Shown here: in pieces, positions 1 to 8,906 of the stretch | Position numbering within the stretch: the first letter of the stretch is position 1 | Layout of the letters: every line of letters starts with the position of its first letter | Assembly (NCBI RefSeq): GCF_016907435.1 | Contig: NZ_JAFBBZ010000001.1 | Coordinates: 2,852,001-2,916,000 of the forward strand | Direction of reading: 5' to 3' | DNA length: 64,000 nt | Source of the DNA: Nocardioides salarius | Lineage (GTDB): Bacteria; Actinomycetota; Actinomycetes; Propionibacteriales; Nocardioidaceae | Translations under genes and position numbers: made by a program | Notes under the pieces: generated by a model | The model's input: the letters and a program-made list of their open reading frames with translations, nothing else | What the model was told of the DNA's origin: nothing | Database searches by the model: none

Positions 1-339
1 GTCGGGGCCCAGGCGCTCACCGTCGGGCTCGAGCAGGCCACGCGTGGCCGGGCGCAGGTGCCCGTCGCCCTCGTGGCGCGACCAGTCCAGGTCGCCGTCG
101 GGCAGCAGCACCGGCAGCAGCACCCGGCGGCCCGAGGCGCGCAGCGCCTCGAGGAGGAGGGCGGTGCCGGGCTCGCCGCCCACCGAGACGTACGCCGCCA
201 CGGTGGCCGCGCGGCGTACCTCGGGGCTGGCCAGCAGGTGCTCGGCGACCGCCCGGGCGACCTCCTGGCGCTCCAGGAGCGGGCGGCGGCGACGGGCGGT
301 GAGCACCCGGTCTCGCAGGGCGGTCTTGGCCGCGCTCAC
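1..339 (-). CDS. 5-formyltetrahydrofolate cyclo-ligase, C-terminus cut by window edge
   Basis: The visible 113 codons read from a GTG at 339 and give the N-terminal part of a 5-formyl-THF cyclo-ligase, which uses ATP to turn 5-formyltetrahydrofolate into methenyl-THF in the cytoplasm. The basic start (KTALRDRVLTARRRR) and the segment AAYVSVGGEPGTALLLEAL followed by GRRVLLPVLLPDGDLDW are typical of the family's nucleotide- and folate-binding half. It is divergent from galU, an arrangement I recall as common in actinobacteria. The remaining family length of roughly 80 residues lies off the left edge, so catalytic glycine-rich residues cannot be checked. Confidence 0.85.
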   Translation of the reverse strand, partial: MSAAKTALRDRVLTARRRRPLLERQEVARAVAEHLLASPEVRRAATVAAYVSVGGEPGTALLLEALRASGRRVLLPVLLPDGDLDWSRHEGDGHLRPATRGLLEPDGERLGPD

Positions 340-418
340 GGCTCGCGCCGCCCTGGATCGTCCTGCCCTGTGGAGGGGGTTTGCTCGCACCGCACGGGTC
401 GAGCCTACGATCGGTGGT

Positions 419-1807
419 ATGGGTTCCCCTGGCTTGCGCGCTGCCCGCGAGAAGATGAAGGCCGAAGGTGTCGACGAGGTCGCCATCGAGACGTTCGCGC
501 ACTACTACCGCCTGCTCGAGCACGGCGAGACCGGGATGATCCCCGAGTCGAGCATCGAGCCGGTCGACATGGAGTCGCTGGCCGACGTCGAGGTGGCAGA
601 CGAGACCGCCGCCGAGGCGATCGCCAAGACGGTCGTCATCAAGCTCAACGGCGGTCTGGGCACCTCGATGGGCATGGACCGCGCCAAGTCGCTGCTGTGC
701 GTGCGCCGCGGGCTGTCCTTCCTCGACATCATCGCCCGCCAGGTGCTGCACCTGCGCCAGCAGCACCGCGCCACGCTGCCGCTGATCTTCATGAACTCCT
801 TCCGCACCTCCGGCGACACCATGGCCGCCGTCGCACGCTACGAGGACCTCGCCGTCGAGGGCCTGCCGCTGGAGTTCCTGCAGAACAAGGAGCCCAAGCT
901 CCTGGCCAAGGACCTCTCGCCGGTCAGCTGGCCCAAGGACCCCGACCTCGAGTGGTGCCCGCCGGGCCACGGCGACCTCTACACCGCGCTGCGCGGCACC
1001 GGGCTGCTCGACCAGATGATCGAGGCGGGCTACCGCTACGTCTTCGTCTCCAACTCCGACAACCTGGGTGCGGTGCCCGACCCCCGCGTCGCCGGCTGGT
1101 TCGCCTCCTCGGGCGCGCCGTTCGCGATCGAGGCCGTGCGCCGTACCGCCTCGGACCGCAAGGGCGGGCACTTCGCGCGCCGCAAGAGCGACGGGCGCCT
1201 GGTGCTGCGTGAGACCGCGCAGACCCTCGACGAGGACAAGGCCGCCCTCGGCGACCTCGACCGGCACCGCTACTGCTCCACCAACAACCTGTGGTTCGAC
1301 CTGCAGGCGATGAAGGACGCCCTCGACCAGCGCGAGGGCATCCTGGGCCTGCCCCTGATCAAGAACGTCAAGAACGTCGACCCCGGCGACGCCTCGTCGC
1401 CGAAGGTGGTGCAGGTCGAGACCGCGATGGGTGCCGCCATCGAGGTCTTCGAGGGGGCCCGGCTGATCGAGGTCGGCCGCGACCGGTTCGTGCCGGTCAA
1501 GACCACCAACGACCTGCTGGTGCTGCGCTCCGACGTCTACGCGATCGGCTCCGACTTCGTGCTCGACCAGGAGGCCGAGCAGGTGCCCTACGTCGAGCTC
1601 GACGAGGCCTACTACAAGCTGGTCGGCGAGTTCGACAAGCGCTTCCCCGAGGGTGCCCCCTCGCTCAAGCGCGCCGAGCGACTGACCATCGAGGGCGACG
1701 TCACCTTCGGGCACGGGGTCTCGGTGGTCGGCGACGTCACCGTCGGCGGCCGCTCGGCCCAGCGCGTCGATCCCGGCGCCGTGCTGAGCGGCGACCCGGA
1801 TGCCTGA
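419..1807 (+). CDS. galU: UTP-glucose-1-phosphate uridylyltransferase, UDPGP (eukaryote-like) family
   Basis: This 462-residue enzyme should make UDP-glucose from UTP and glucose-1-phosphate for cell-envelope sugars and trehalose (otsA and otsB lie further on). Residues 77-85 (NGGLGTSMG) are the nucleotide-binding signature of the UDPGP/UGP family, as in eukaryotic UGPases, rather than the RmlA-like fold of ordinary bacterial GalU. Later conserved blocks are FMNSF, QNKEPKL, PPGHGDLY and VFVSNSDNLGA. I chose ATG 419 because the longer reading frame upstream overlaps the divergent folate gene and has no family similarity. It overlaps moeA by 8 nt, so the two are probably co-transcribed. Confidence 0.9.
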   Translation: MGSPGLRAAREKMKAEGVDEVAIETFAHYYRLLEHGETGMIPESSIEPVDMESLADVEVADETAAEAIAKTVVIKLNGGLGTSMGMDRAKSLLCVRRGLSFLDIIARQVLHLRQQHRATLPLIFMNSFRTSGDTMAAVARYEDLAVEGLPLEFLQNKEPKLLAKDLSPVSWPKDPDLEWCPPGHGDLYTALRGTGLLDQMIEAGYRYVFVSNSDNLGAVPDPRVAGWFASSGAPFAIEAVRRTASDRKGGHFARRKSDGRLVLRETAQTLDEDKAALGDLDRHRYCSTNNLWFDLQAMKDALDQREGILGLPLIKNVKNVDPGDASSPKVVQVETAMGAAIEVFEGARLIEVGRDRFVPVKTTNDLLVLRSDVYAIGSDFVLDQEAEQVPYVELDEAYYKLVGEFDKRFPEGAPSLKRAERLTIEGDVTFGHGVSVVGDVTVGGRSAQRVDPGAVLSGDPDA

Positions 1808-3044
1808 CGCGCCCGAGCCGATCAGCGTCGAGGAGCACCTCGAGCACGTCCTCGCCGCGGTCCGCCCGCTGCCGGCCTACCAGCAGCCGCTGATGGAGTC
1901 GCTGGGTCTCTCGGCCGCCGAGTCGGTGGTCTCGCCCATCGCCCTGCCGCCCTTCGACAACTCCGCGATGGACGGCTATGCCGTGCACCGGGCCGACGTC
2001 GTCGGCGCCGGGCCCGACGAGCCGGTCGAGCTGCCCGTGGTCGGCGAGATCGGGGCCGGCAACGCGCGGCTGCTGGCGCTCTCGCCGGGCACCGCGGCCA
2101 AGATCATGACCGGTGCCCCGATGCCGGCCGGTGCCGACGCGGTGGTGCCCTACGAGTGGACCGACCGCGGCGTGGCCCGGGTGCGCATCGAGCGGGCGCC
2201 CACCGAGGGACAGCACGTGCGCTGCTCGGGCGAGGACGTCTCCGTCGGCGACCTCCTCATCGACGAGGGCACCGTGCTCGGCCCGCGCCACCTGGGCCTG
2301 CTGGCCTCGGTGGGGCGCGCCACCATCGCAGTTCGCCCGCGCCCGCGGGTGGTGATCCTCTCCACCGGCACCGAGCTGCGCGAGCCGGGCACCCAGCTGG
2401 GCCACGACTCGATCTACGACGGCAACTCCTACCTTCTCGCGGCCGCGGCACGCCGCGCCGGCGCGCTGGCCTACCGGGTCGGGATCGTCCCCGACCAGCC
2501 ACGCGCGTTCCTCGACGCCCTCGAGGACCAGCTGGTGCGCGCCGACGTCGTGGTCACCTCGGGCGGCATCTCGATGGGCGACTACGACGTGGTCAAGGAG
2601 GCGCTGTCGCCCCTGGGCACCGTGTGGTTCGGGCCGGTGGCGATGCAGCCCGGCAAGCCGCAGGGCTTCGGCACGGTCGGCGAGGACGACACCCTGATCT
2701 TCACGCTGCCCGGCAACCCGGTCTCGTCGTACCTGTCCTTCGAGCTGTTCGTGCTGCCGGCACTGCGCGCGATGATGGGGCTCAGCCCGGTCTCGCGGCC
2801 GCTGGTGCCGATGCGGCTGACCCACGCGATCACCTCGCCCCCGGGACGGCGCCAGTTCCTGCGCGCCACCACCGAGCCCGGCCACGGCCGCGTCAGCCCG
2901 GTCGGCGGGCCCGGCTCGCACCTGGTCGGCGACCTGGCCGAGGCCGACGCACTGGTCGTGGTGCCCGAGGACGTCACCCGGCTGCCCGCCGGGGCCGAGG
3001 TGGACGTGATCCACCTCGACTCGGGGCTGGAGGGCGGTCACTGA
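1800..3044 (+). CDS. moeA: MoeA/gephyrin-like molybdopterin molybdotransferase (candidate Glp)
   Basis: A 414-residue MoeA-family protein, which inserts molybdate into adenylated molybdopterin. Seen are the N-terminal signature FDNSAMDGYA (about residues 52-61), the central MoCF-binding domain with TSGGISMGDYD (about 252-262), the PGKPQGFG loop and a C-terminal domain IV. It starts inside galU and its TGA overlaps the moaC ATG (TGATG). In Corynebacterium a MoeA paralogue, Glp, sits between galU and a GNAT gene and binds both FtsZ and the membrane protein GlpR; the same gene order is present here, with glpR at 4684. Because moaC and moaB are in the same operon, a dual or purely cofactor role remains possible. 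Confidence 0.9.
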   Translation: MPDAPEPISVEEHLEHVLAAVRPLPAYQQPLMESLGLSAAESVVSPIALPPFDNSAMDGYAVHRADVVGAGPDEPVELPVVGEIGAGNARLLALSPGTAAKIMTGAPMPAGADAVVPYEWTDRGVARVRIERAPTEGQHVRCSGEDVSVGDLLIDEGTVLGPRHLGLLASVGRATIAVRPRPRVVILSTGTELREPGTQLGHDSIYDGNSYLLAAAARRAGALAYRVGIVPDQPRAFLDALEDQLVRADVVVTSGGISMGDYDVVKEALSPLGTVWFGPVAMQPGKPQGFGTVGEDDTLIFTLPGNPVSSYLSFELFVLPALRAMMGLSPVSRPLVPMRLTHAITSPPGRRQFLRATTEPGHGRVSPVGGPGSHLVGDLAEADALVVVPEDVTRLPAGAEVDVIHLDSGLEGGH

Positions 3045-3517
3045 TGGCTGACCGGCTGACCCACGTCGACGAGCACGGCGCGGCCCGCATGGTCGACGTC
3101 TCCGACAAGGCCGTCACCGCCCGCACCGCCCGGGCCTCCGGCCGGGTGCTGGTCTCGGCGCAGGTGGTGGGGCTGCTGCGCGGCGAGGGGGTGCCCAAGG
3201 GTGACGCGCTCGCGGTGGCCCGGCTGGCTGGGATCATGGGCGCCAAGCAGACGCCGTCGCTGGTGCCGTTGTGCCACCCGCTGGCGCTCTCGGGCGTCGA
3301 GGTCGACCTCGCCGTGGCCGATGACGCGGTCGAGATCGCCGCGACGGTGCGCACCACCGACCGCACCGGCGTCGAGATGGAGGCGCTGACCGCCGTCTCG
3401 GTGGCGGCGCTGACCGTCGTCGACATGGTCAAGGCCGTCGACAAGGCCGCCGTGATCACCGACGTGCGCGTCGAGACCAAGAGCGGCGGCCGCTCGGGCG
3501 ACTGGGCCCGGCCGTGA
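3044..3517 (+). CDS. moaC: Cyclic pyranopterin monophosphate synthase MoaC
   Basis: The 157-residue product matches MoaC, which with MoaA converts GTP to cyclic pyranopterin monophosphate, the first step of molybdenum cofactor synthesis. Diagnostic parts are HVDEHGAARMVDVSDK at the N-terminus, LVPLCHPLALSGVEVDL near residues 73-89, the block RTTDRTGVEMEALTAVSVAALT, and DMVKAVDK near 126-133, which carries the catalytic lysine and aspartate region. The start ATG shares one base with the moeA stop, and the stop overlaps the moaB GTG. No moaA, moaE or mog relative other than moaB is in the window, so the pathway must be completed elsewhere. Confidence 0.95.
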   Translation: MADRLTHVDEHGAARMVDVSDKAVTARTARASGRVLVSAQVVGLLRGEGVPKGDALAVARLAGIMGAKQTPSLVPLCHPLALSGVEVDLAVADDAVEIAATVRTTDRTGVEMEALTAVSVAALTVVDMVKAVDKAAVITDVRVETKSGGRSGDWARP

Positions 3518-3990
3518 GCCTGCCCGCCGGCGTCGTCGTCGCCTCCAACCGCGCGGCGGCCGGGGTGTACGACGACACCACCGGCCCGCTGATCGTCGCC
3601 GCCCTGCGCGACCTGGGCTTCGTCGTCGACGAGCCGGTCGTGGTGCCCGACGGCGACCCGGTGCGCGAGGCGATCGCCGCCGCGGTCGCGGCCGGCGCCC
3701 GGCTGGTGCTCACCACGGGCGGCACCGGGCTGACCCCCACCGACCGCACCCCCGAGGCCACCCGGGCGCTGCTGGAGCGGGAGGTGCCCGGCATCGCCGA
3801 GGCGATCCGAGCCCACGGGCTGGCCAAGGGCGTGGCGACGGCGATGCTCTCGCGGGGCCTCGCCGGGGTCGTCGGCTCCTGCCTGGTGGTGAACCTGCCG
3901 GGGTCGCGGGGCGGGGTCAAGGACGGCCTCGAGGTGCTCGCGCCGGTGCTGGTGCACGCCGTGGAGCAGGTCGTCGGGAGCGACCATTGA
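3514..3990 (+). CDS. moaB: MoaB/MogA-type molybdopterin adenylyltransferase
   Basis: A 158-residue protein of the MoCF-binding (MogA/MoaB) family, expected to adenylate molybdopterin before molybdate insertion by MoeA. The signature TTGGTGLTPTDRTPEAT near residues 67-83 and the NLPGSRGGVKDGLEVL segment near 129-144 are both intact. It starts with GTG inside the end of moaC (GTGA overlap) and ends by overlapping the TTG of the next gene, so it is translationally coupled within the galU-glpR operon. Cofactor versus housekeeping role is not in doubt for the family; the E. coli MoaB/MogA distinction cannot be settled from sequence alone. Confidence 0.92.
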   Translation: MSLPAGVVVASNRAAAGVYDDTTGPLIVAALRDLGFVVDEPVVVPDGDPVREAIAAAVAAGARLVLTTGGTGLTPTDRTPEATRALLEREVPGIAEAIRAHGLAKGVATAMLSRGLAGVVGSCLVVNLPGSRGGVKDGLEVLAPVLVHAVEQVVGSDH

Positions 3991-4601
3991 GCCGTCCGCG
4001 CCCGGCTGTGCGACGCGGCTGGCCGGTGCGGCTGCGCCACGGTGAGGTGCTGCTGCGCCCCATGCGGGTCTCCGACGCCGAGGCCTGGCGCCGGGCGCGC
4101 CAGCAGAACGCCGCGTGGCTGGTGCCGTGGGACGCGACCGTGCCGCCCGGGGGAGACCCCCGGCCCACGACCTTCCGGGCGCTGGTGTGGCGGATGCGCC
4201 GCCAGGCCCGGCAGGGCACGACCTACCCGTTCGTCGTCGAGGTCGGCGGCCAGTTCGCCGGGCAGGTGACGCTCAACAACGTCGTCGGCGGCTCCGCCCA
4301 GTTCGGATCGGTCGGCTACTGGATCGACCGGCGCTTCGCCGGGCGGGGGATCATCCCGCTGGCGGTCGCGATGGTCGTCGACCACGCCTTCGCCGAGCTC
4401 GGCCTGCACCGCGTCGAGATCGCGATCCGTCCCGAGAACTCGAACTCGCTGCGCGTCGTCGAGAAGCTCGGCGCCCACGAGGTGGGCTACGCCCCCCGCT
4501 ACCTGCACATCGACGGCGCCTGGCGCGACCACCGGCTCTACGCGATCACCGCCGAGGACGTGCCTCCGGGCGGGCTGGTCGGGCTGGTCACGGACAGCTG
4601 A
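3987..4601 (+). CDS. GNAT N-acetyltransferase, RimJ/RimL-like
   Basis: This 204-residue protein has the GNAT fold: RHGEVLLRPMRVSDAEAW at the start, the acetyl-CoA loop around YWIDRRFAGRGIIPLAVAMVVDHAF, and the RimJ-type motif RPENSNSLRVVEKLGA. It starts with TTG (TTGA overlap with the moaB stop). Proteins of this type acetylate ribosomal or other protein N-termini. A RimJ-like gene sits between glp and glpR in Corynebacterium, so its place here supports equivalence of the loci. Its actual substrate is unknown. Confidence 0.9.
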   Translation: MSRPRPAVRRGWPVRLRHGEVLLRPMRVSDAEAWRRARQQNAAWLVPWDATVPPGGDPRPTTFRALVWRMRRQARQGTTYPFVVEVGGQFAGQVTLNNVVGGSAQFGSVGYWIDRRFAGRGIIPLAVAMVVDHAFAELGLHRVEIAIRPENSNSLRVVEKLGAHEVGYAPRYLHIDGAWRDHRLYAITAEDVPPGGLVGLVTDS

Positions 4602-4683
4602 ACCCCACGAGTCACACCAGCAATTTGCGACACACTGGTGGACATCCACCCCATCCTGCGCTAGCGAACCTAGGGTCGAGCCC

Positions 4684-5619
4684 GTGGACCTGAGCGCACT
4701 GATCTTCGTCGCCCTCGCTGTGGCGTGGGCCGTCTACCTGGTCCCGAAGGCGCTCAAGCACCACGACGACGTGGTGCGCAGCCGTTCGGTCGACCGCTTC
4801 TCCCAGACGATGCGGGTGCTGGCCCGCCGCGAGCCGGTCAGCCGCCGCTCCGCGCGGCTGGTGGTCACCCCCGGGCGGGCGTCCGCGCCGCCCGTGGTGG
4901 TCACCAAGGCCAGCAGCGCCTCGGTCGGCAGCGAGCCGGCCCCGGCCTCGACCCCGGCCCCGGTTCCGGCGGTCGAGACCAGCCTCGACGCCTCCGCGCT
5001 GCCGCCGGTGCGGACCCCGGCCCAGCGCCGGGCCGCGGCCAACCGCGCCGCGCGCCGTCGCCGCCGCGTGCTCGTCGCCCTGCTGGGCGCCCTGGCGGCC
5101 GTCGGCGTGCTGAGCATCGCAGGCCTGCTCGGCCCCGCCTACCTGGGCGTCCCGGTTGGGCTCCTGGTGGCCTGGCTGGTGGCCTGCCGGCTGATGGTGC
5201 GCCGCGAGACCGGCCTCGCCGGCCCGCTGGCGCGGATCCCCGCCGTGCCGCTCGACGACGACGGCGCGCAGACCGAGGTCCCCGCCGCGGACGAGGCCGA
5301 CGAGGCCGACATGACCGACGTGACCGATGACGCCGCGGAGGGGCCGCAGACCGAGGAGGTGCCGGTCGTGCAGCCCGAGGTGGCTGCCGAGGCACCCGCG
5401 GCCGGCTGGGACCCCGTGCCGGTGACCCTGCCGACGTACGTCACGAAGCCGGCGGCCGAGCGCCGCACGGTGCGCACCATCGACCTCGACTCCACCGGGG
5501 TGTGGACGTCGGGCCGCACCGAGGTCGACGCCGCGCTCGCCCGGGAGGGCGACCAGGCCGAGCGGGAGCGCCGGGCCCGGCGCGACCAGGGCGACGAGGG
5601 TCGCGCGGTCGGCACCTGA
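4684..5619 (+). CDS. glpR: GlpR/SepX-like divisome membrane protein
   Basis: The 311-residue product opens with a hydrophobic helix (SALIFVALAVAWAVYLVP, residues 4-21), followed by a basic linker, a Pro/Ala-rich stretch and two adjoining membrane helices (about 122-165) after RRAARRRRRVLVALLG. The C-terminal half is acidic and probably cytoplasmic. Such architecture is that of actinobacterial GlpR (membrane receptor of the gephyrin-like Glp) and SepX of Streptomyces, both needed for normal cell division. The GTG start is preceded by an 82-bp gap with no strong ribosome-binding site, so it may have its own promoter. Identification rests on architecture and on the galU-moeA-GNAT neighbourhood. 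Confidence 0.75.
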   Translation: MDLSALIFVALAVAWAVYLVPKALKHHDDVVRSRSVDRFSQTMRVLARREPVSRRSARLVVTPGRASAPPVVVTKASSASVGSEPAPASTPAPVPAVETSLDASALPPVRTPAQRRAAANRAARRRRRVLVALLGALAAVGVLSIAGLLGPAYLGVPVGLLVAWLVACRLMVRRETGLAGPLARIPAVPLDDDGAQTEVPAADEADEADMTDVTDDAAEGPQTEEVPVVQPEVAAEAPAAGWDPVPVTLPTYVTKPAAERRTVRTIDLDSTGVWTSGRTEVDAALAREGDQAERERRARRDQGDEGRAVGT

Positions 5620-5627
5620 GCCCTCCG

Positions 5628-5646
5628 CCCGGGTCCACCACCCGGG
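5628..5646 (+). terminator. Hairpin after glpR
   Basis: A 7-bp G/C stem (CCCGGGT / ACCCGGG) with a 5-nt loop lies 8 nt after the glpR stop. There is no U-tract, as is usual in high-GC actinobacteria. It would separate the operon from the tRNA gene downstream. Confidence 0.5.
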
Positions 5647-5708
5647 GGTCCCGATTCGGCACCGACCGGGCCGGGTGCTAGCGTTTCTCGAGCGTCTTCG
5701 GGCGCGAT

Positions 5709-5784
<76 letters not shown>

Positions 5785-6011
5785 CACGCGGGTCCGCACG
5801 ACGGCAGAGCACGCCGGTGCGAATGCCTGCATCGCTCGCGGGCGCCGGTCGTCACCAGCCGCCCGCCGGCCCCCGCAAGGGGCCTTCGCCACCTCCGCAC
5901 GGGCTCACCGGCGATTGCTAGGCTCGGCCGTCCCGCGGGCATCGCTCCTGCTCAGTGCTGCGCCGGCTCGACTCGTGCGGGGTGCTGTGCCCGGTCGAGG
6001 AAGGGTCCGCG

Positions 6012-8906
6012 ATGACGTTGATGTGGCTGCTGGCCGCCCTCGCGGCGGTGCCCGTCCTGGCGGTTCCGCTGACCGGCGCCCTGGGGCGTCGGGCCGGGTG
6101 GCCGATCGCGATCGCCTTCCTCGCCCTCGCCGTCGCGATGGTCCCCGCCGCGCGAGAGGTCCTCGACGGTGGCGAGACCACCTGGACGGCCGCCTGGCTG
6201 CCCGCCCTCGACGTCGACCTGGCACTGCGCCTGGACGGGCTCGGCCTGGTCTTCGTGATGATCGCCCTGGTCATCGGCGCGGCGGTGCTCGTCTACTCCG
6301 TGGAGTACCTCGACGAGGGCCGCCAGCTCGGCTTCTACCTGTGGATGACCGTCTTCGCCGTCGGCATGGTCGGCCTCGTCCTGGCCGACGACCTCGTCCT
6401 GCTCTTCATGTGCTGGGAGATCACGTCCCTGGCCTCCTTCCTGCTGATCGCCCGGTCCGGCTCGGGAGCCGAGTCGGCGTCGGCGCGCACGCTGTTCATG
6501 ACCTTCTTCGGCGGGCTCACCCTGCTGCTGGCGGTCGTGCTGATGGTCGTCGCCACCGGCACGACGTCGCTCTCGCAGGCGCTGTCCTCCGAGGTGTGGG
6601 CCGAGCGCCCCGGCCTCACCGCCGTGGTCGCCGTCCTGGTGGCGGTCGCGGGCTTCACCAAGGCCGCTCAGTTCCCCTTCCACCCCTGGCTCCCCGACGC
6701 GATGGCCGCCGCCACCCCGGTGAGCGCCTACCTGCACGCCGCCGCGGTGGTCAAGGCCGGCATCTACCTGATGCTGCGCTTCTCCGAGGCGTTCTCCGAG
6801 GTGCCGGTCTGGAACGCGCTGCTGATCAGCGTGGGCCTCTTCACCGCCGCGATGGCGGCGCTCTTCGCCCTCCAGCAGCACGACCTCAAGCGGCTGATGG
6901 CCTACTCGACGGTGAGCCAGCTGGGGCTGATCACCGCGGCGATCGGCGTCGGCACCGAGAAGGCGCTGACCGCAGCCGTGATCCACACGATCGCCCACGC
7001 GCTGTTCAAGTCCGGGCTCTTCATGATGGTCGGCGTCATCGACCACGCCGCCGGCACCCGCGACATCCGACGTCTCCCCGAGCTGCGACGGGTGATGCCG
7101 TGGAGCTTCGCGACCGTCGTCCTCGGCACCGCGAGCATGGCCGGGATCCCGCCGATGCTCGGCTTCGTGAGCAAGGAGACGATCCTCGGCTCGATGCTGG
7201 AGGCCCCCGGCCCCGACTGGGTGGGGTTCCTCGCCCTGACCGCCGCCGGGCTCGGGTCGGTCCTCACCGTCGCCTACAGCGCCAAGATCGTGCTCGGGGG
7301 GTTCGTCGACGGGGAGCGGGCCAAGACCTGCCACGGTCCCAGCGCCGGGCTGTTCCTGCCCGCCGCGGCCCCGATCTGGGCCGGCCTGCCGATCGGGCTC
7401 GCCGTCTGGGCCCTCGACGTCCCGGTCGAGCGCGCCGTCCAGGCGATGGGCGCGGAGTCGGCGTACGAGCTGAAGCTGTGGCACGGGCTGGCTCCCGAGC
7501 TCCTCGTCAGCGCCGCCGCGATCGCTGCCGGCGCCGCGCTGATGACGCGGCGCAGGGCGCTCTACCGCCGGCTCGAGGCGGACCTGCTGCCCGGCACCGG
7601 CGCTGACGCGCTCGAGCGGATCTTCGCCGGCGCCGCACGCGTGGGCCGCCGGATCGCCTGGACGGTCGCCGCCGACCACCCGCGCCGCCACGTCGTCCCG
7701 CCGCTCGTCGTGCTGACCCTCGTCCTCGGGGCCGGCAGCCTCACGGTCCTCGGTGTCGGTGACCTGCCCGCGACCCAGCCCGACCTGTGGCGGCCGATCG
7801 ACGTCGGGCTGCTCGCCCTCATCGTCCTCGGTGTCGTCGCCACCTGCCTGGCCGACTCCCGGATCGCCGCCACGGTCGCCCTCGGCGGCGTGGGGATCGC
7901 CGTCACCGTCCAGCTCTTCGCGCTGGGCGCGCCCGACGTGGGCCTGACCCAGCTGATGGTCGAGGTGCTGACCGTGGTGGTGATCATGCTGGTGCTGCGC
8001 CAGCTCCCGCGCCGCTTCGGGCGCTCGCCGCGCCGCCGCGGGGCCGGCCCCCTCGTCCTGGCCACGGGCCTCGGCGTCGCCGCCGGCCTGGCGACCTGGG
8101 TGCTGACCGGCCGGCGGGAGCGGTCCGGGCCGGCCGAGTACTACCTCGCCGAGGGCACCGAGGAGACCGGCGGCGACAACCTGGTCAACGTCATCCTCGT
8201 CGAGTTCCGGGCCCTGGACACCCTGGGCGAGCTCGCCGTGCTGGGCCTGGCCGGGGTCGCGATCCTCGCCGTCCTCGCCACCGTCCCCCCGCGGACCCTC
8301 GACCCTCCCGGCTGGACCGACCGCGCCGAGCGGATCCCCCTGCGCCCCGTCGCGACCCTGCGGGACCCGCAGGCCCGGGCGGCGCTGCTCGACGCGCAGA
8401 GCAACCTGCGCGCGCTGCAGCTGCTGCTCCGGGTGGTCGCCCCCGTGCTCGTCGTGCTGTCGGCCGTCATCTTCTGGCGCGGCCACAACGCCCCGGGCGG
8501 AGGGTTCATCGCGGCCCTCGTCGCCTCGGTGGTCGTGGCCCAGGTCTACCTGTCCCGCCCCGAGGACCGGGCCGTGGGCCCCTCGCGGCTGCACCTCGCA
8601 CTGATCGGCGGAGGTGTGCTGACGGCCCTGGTCAGCGGACTGCTGGGCTACGCCGACTCCTCGTTCCTGCAGCCGCTCTACGGCACCGTCGCCGGCACCA
8701 AGCTCAGCACCTCCTTGATCTTCGACGTCGGGGTCTACGCCGCGGTGCTCGGCCTGGTGATGGTGGCCTTCGACCGGCTCGGGGCCGCGCCACCGGACCG
8801 CTCCGCCGCGGAGGAGTCCACCGAGGGGCCCACCGAGGGGCCCGCGATCCTGGAGGGTGCCGCCGAGTCGCCGGGCACCTCGCAGGGCGAGGAGGGGACC
8901 GGATGA
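6012..8906 (+). CDS. mrpA: Mrp-type Na+/H+ antiporter subunit A fused to subunit B
   Basis: A 964-residue multi-spanning protein, the largest subunit of the Mrp cation/proton antiporter in the cytoplasmic membrane. The N-terminal two thirds are a NuoL/ND5-like proton channel: CWEITSLASF carries the conserved membrane glutamate (about residue 136), and FTKAAQFPFHPWLPDAM is the family hallmark. A DUF4040-like region follows. The last 150 residues (HNAPGGGFIAALVAS, then STSLIFDVGVYAAVLGLVMV) are an MnhB domain, so A and B are fused and no separate mrpB exists. I chose ATG 6012 because earlier in-frame codons lack membrane character. It overlaps mrpC by ATGA. Confidence 0.95.
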   Translation: MTLMWLLAALAAVPVLAVPLTGALGRRAGWPIAIAFLALAVAMVPAAREVLDGGETTWTAAWLPALDVDLALRLDGLGLVFVMIALVIGAAVLVYSVEYLDEGRQLGFYLWMTVFAVGMVGLVLADDLVLLFMCWEITSLASFLLIARSGSGAESASARTLFMTFFGGLTLLLAVVLMVVATGTTSLSQALSSEVWAERPGLTAVVAVLVAVAGFTKAAQFPFHPWLPDAMAAATPVSAYLHAAAVVKAGIYLMLRFSEAFSEVPVWNALLISVGLFTAAMAALFALQQHDLKRLMAYSTVSQLGLITAAIGVGTEKALTAAVIHTIAHALFKSGLFMMVGVIDHAAGTRDIRRLPELRRVMPWSFATVVLGTASMAGIPPMLGFVSKETILGSMLEAPGPDWVGFLALTAAGLGSVLTVAYSAKIVLGGFVDGERAKTCHGPSAGLFLPAAAPIWAGLPIGLAVWALDVPVERAVQAMGAESAYELKLWHGLAPELLVSAAAIAAGAALMTRRRALYRRLEADLLPGTGADALERIFAGAARVGRRIAWTVAADHPRRHVVPPLVVLTLVLGAGSLTVLGVGDLPATQPDLWRPIDVGLLALIVLGVVATCLADSRIAATVALGGVGIAVTVQLFALGAPDVGLTQLMVEVLTVVVIMLVLRQLPRRFGRSPRRRGAGPLVLATGLGVAAGLATWVLTGRRERSGPAEYYLAEGTEETGGDNLVNVILVEFRALDTLGELAVLGLAGVAILAVLATVPPRTLDPPGWTDRAERIPLRPVATLRDPQARAALLDAQSNLRALQLLLRVVAPVLVVLSAVIFWRGHNAPGGGFIAALVASVVVAQVYLSRPEDRAVGPSRLHLALIGGGVLTALVSGLLGYADSSFLQPLYGTVAGTKLSTSLIFDVGVYAAVLGLVMVAFDRLGAAPPDRSAAEESTEGPTEGPAILEGAAESPGTSQGEEGTG

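Noticed and set aside
17..1714. Long open frame on the minus strand across galU
   Set aside because: It is antisense to a clear galU gene and has only Gly/Ala/Arg-rich low-complexity sequence, as expected from codon bias at high GC. Similar long minus-strand frames over mrp and the HIP cluster were rejected for the same reason.
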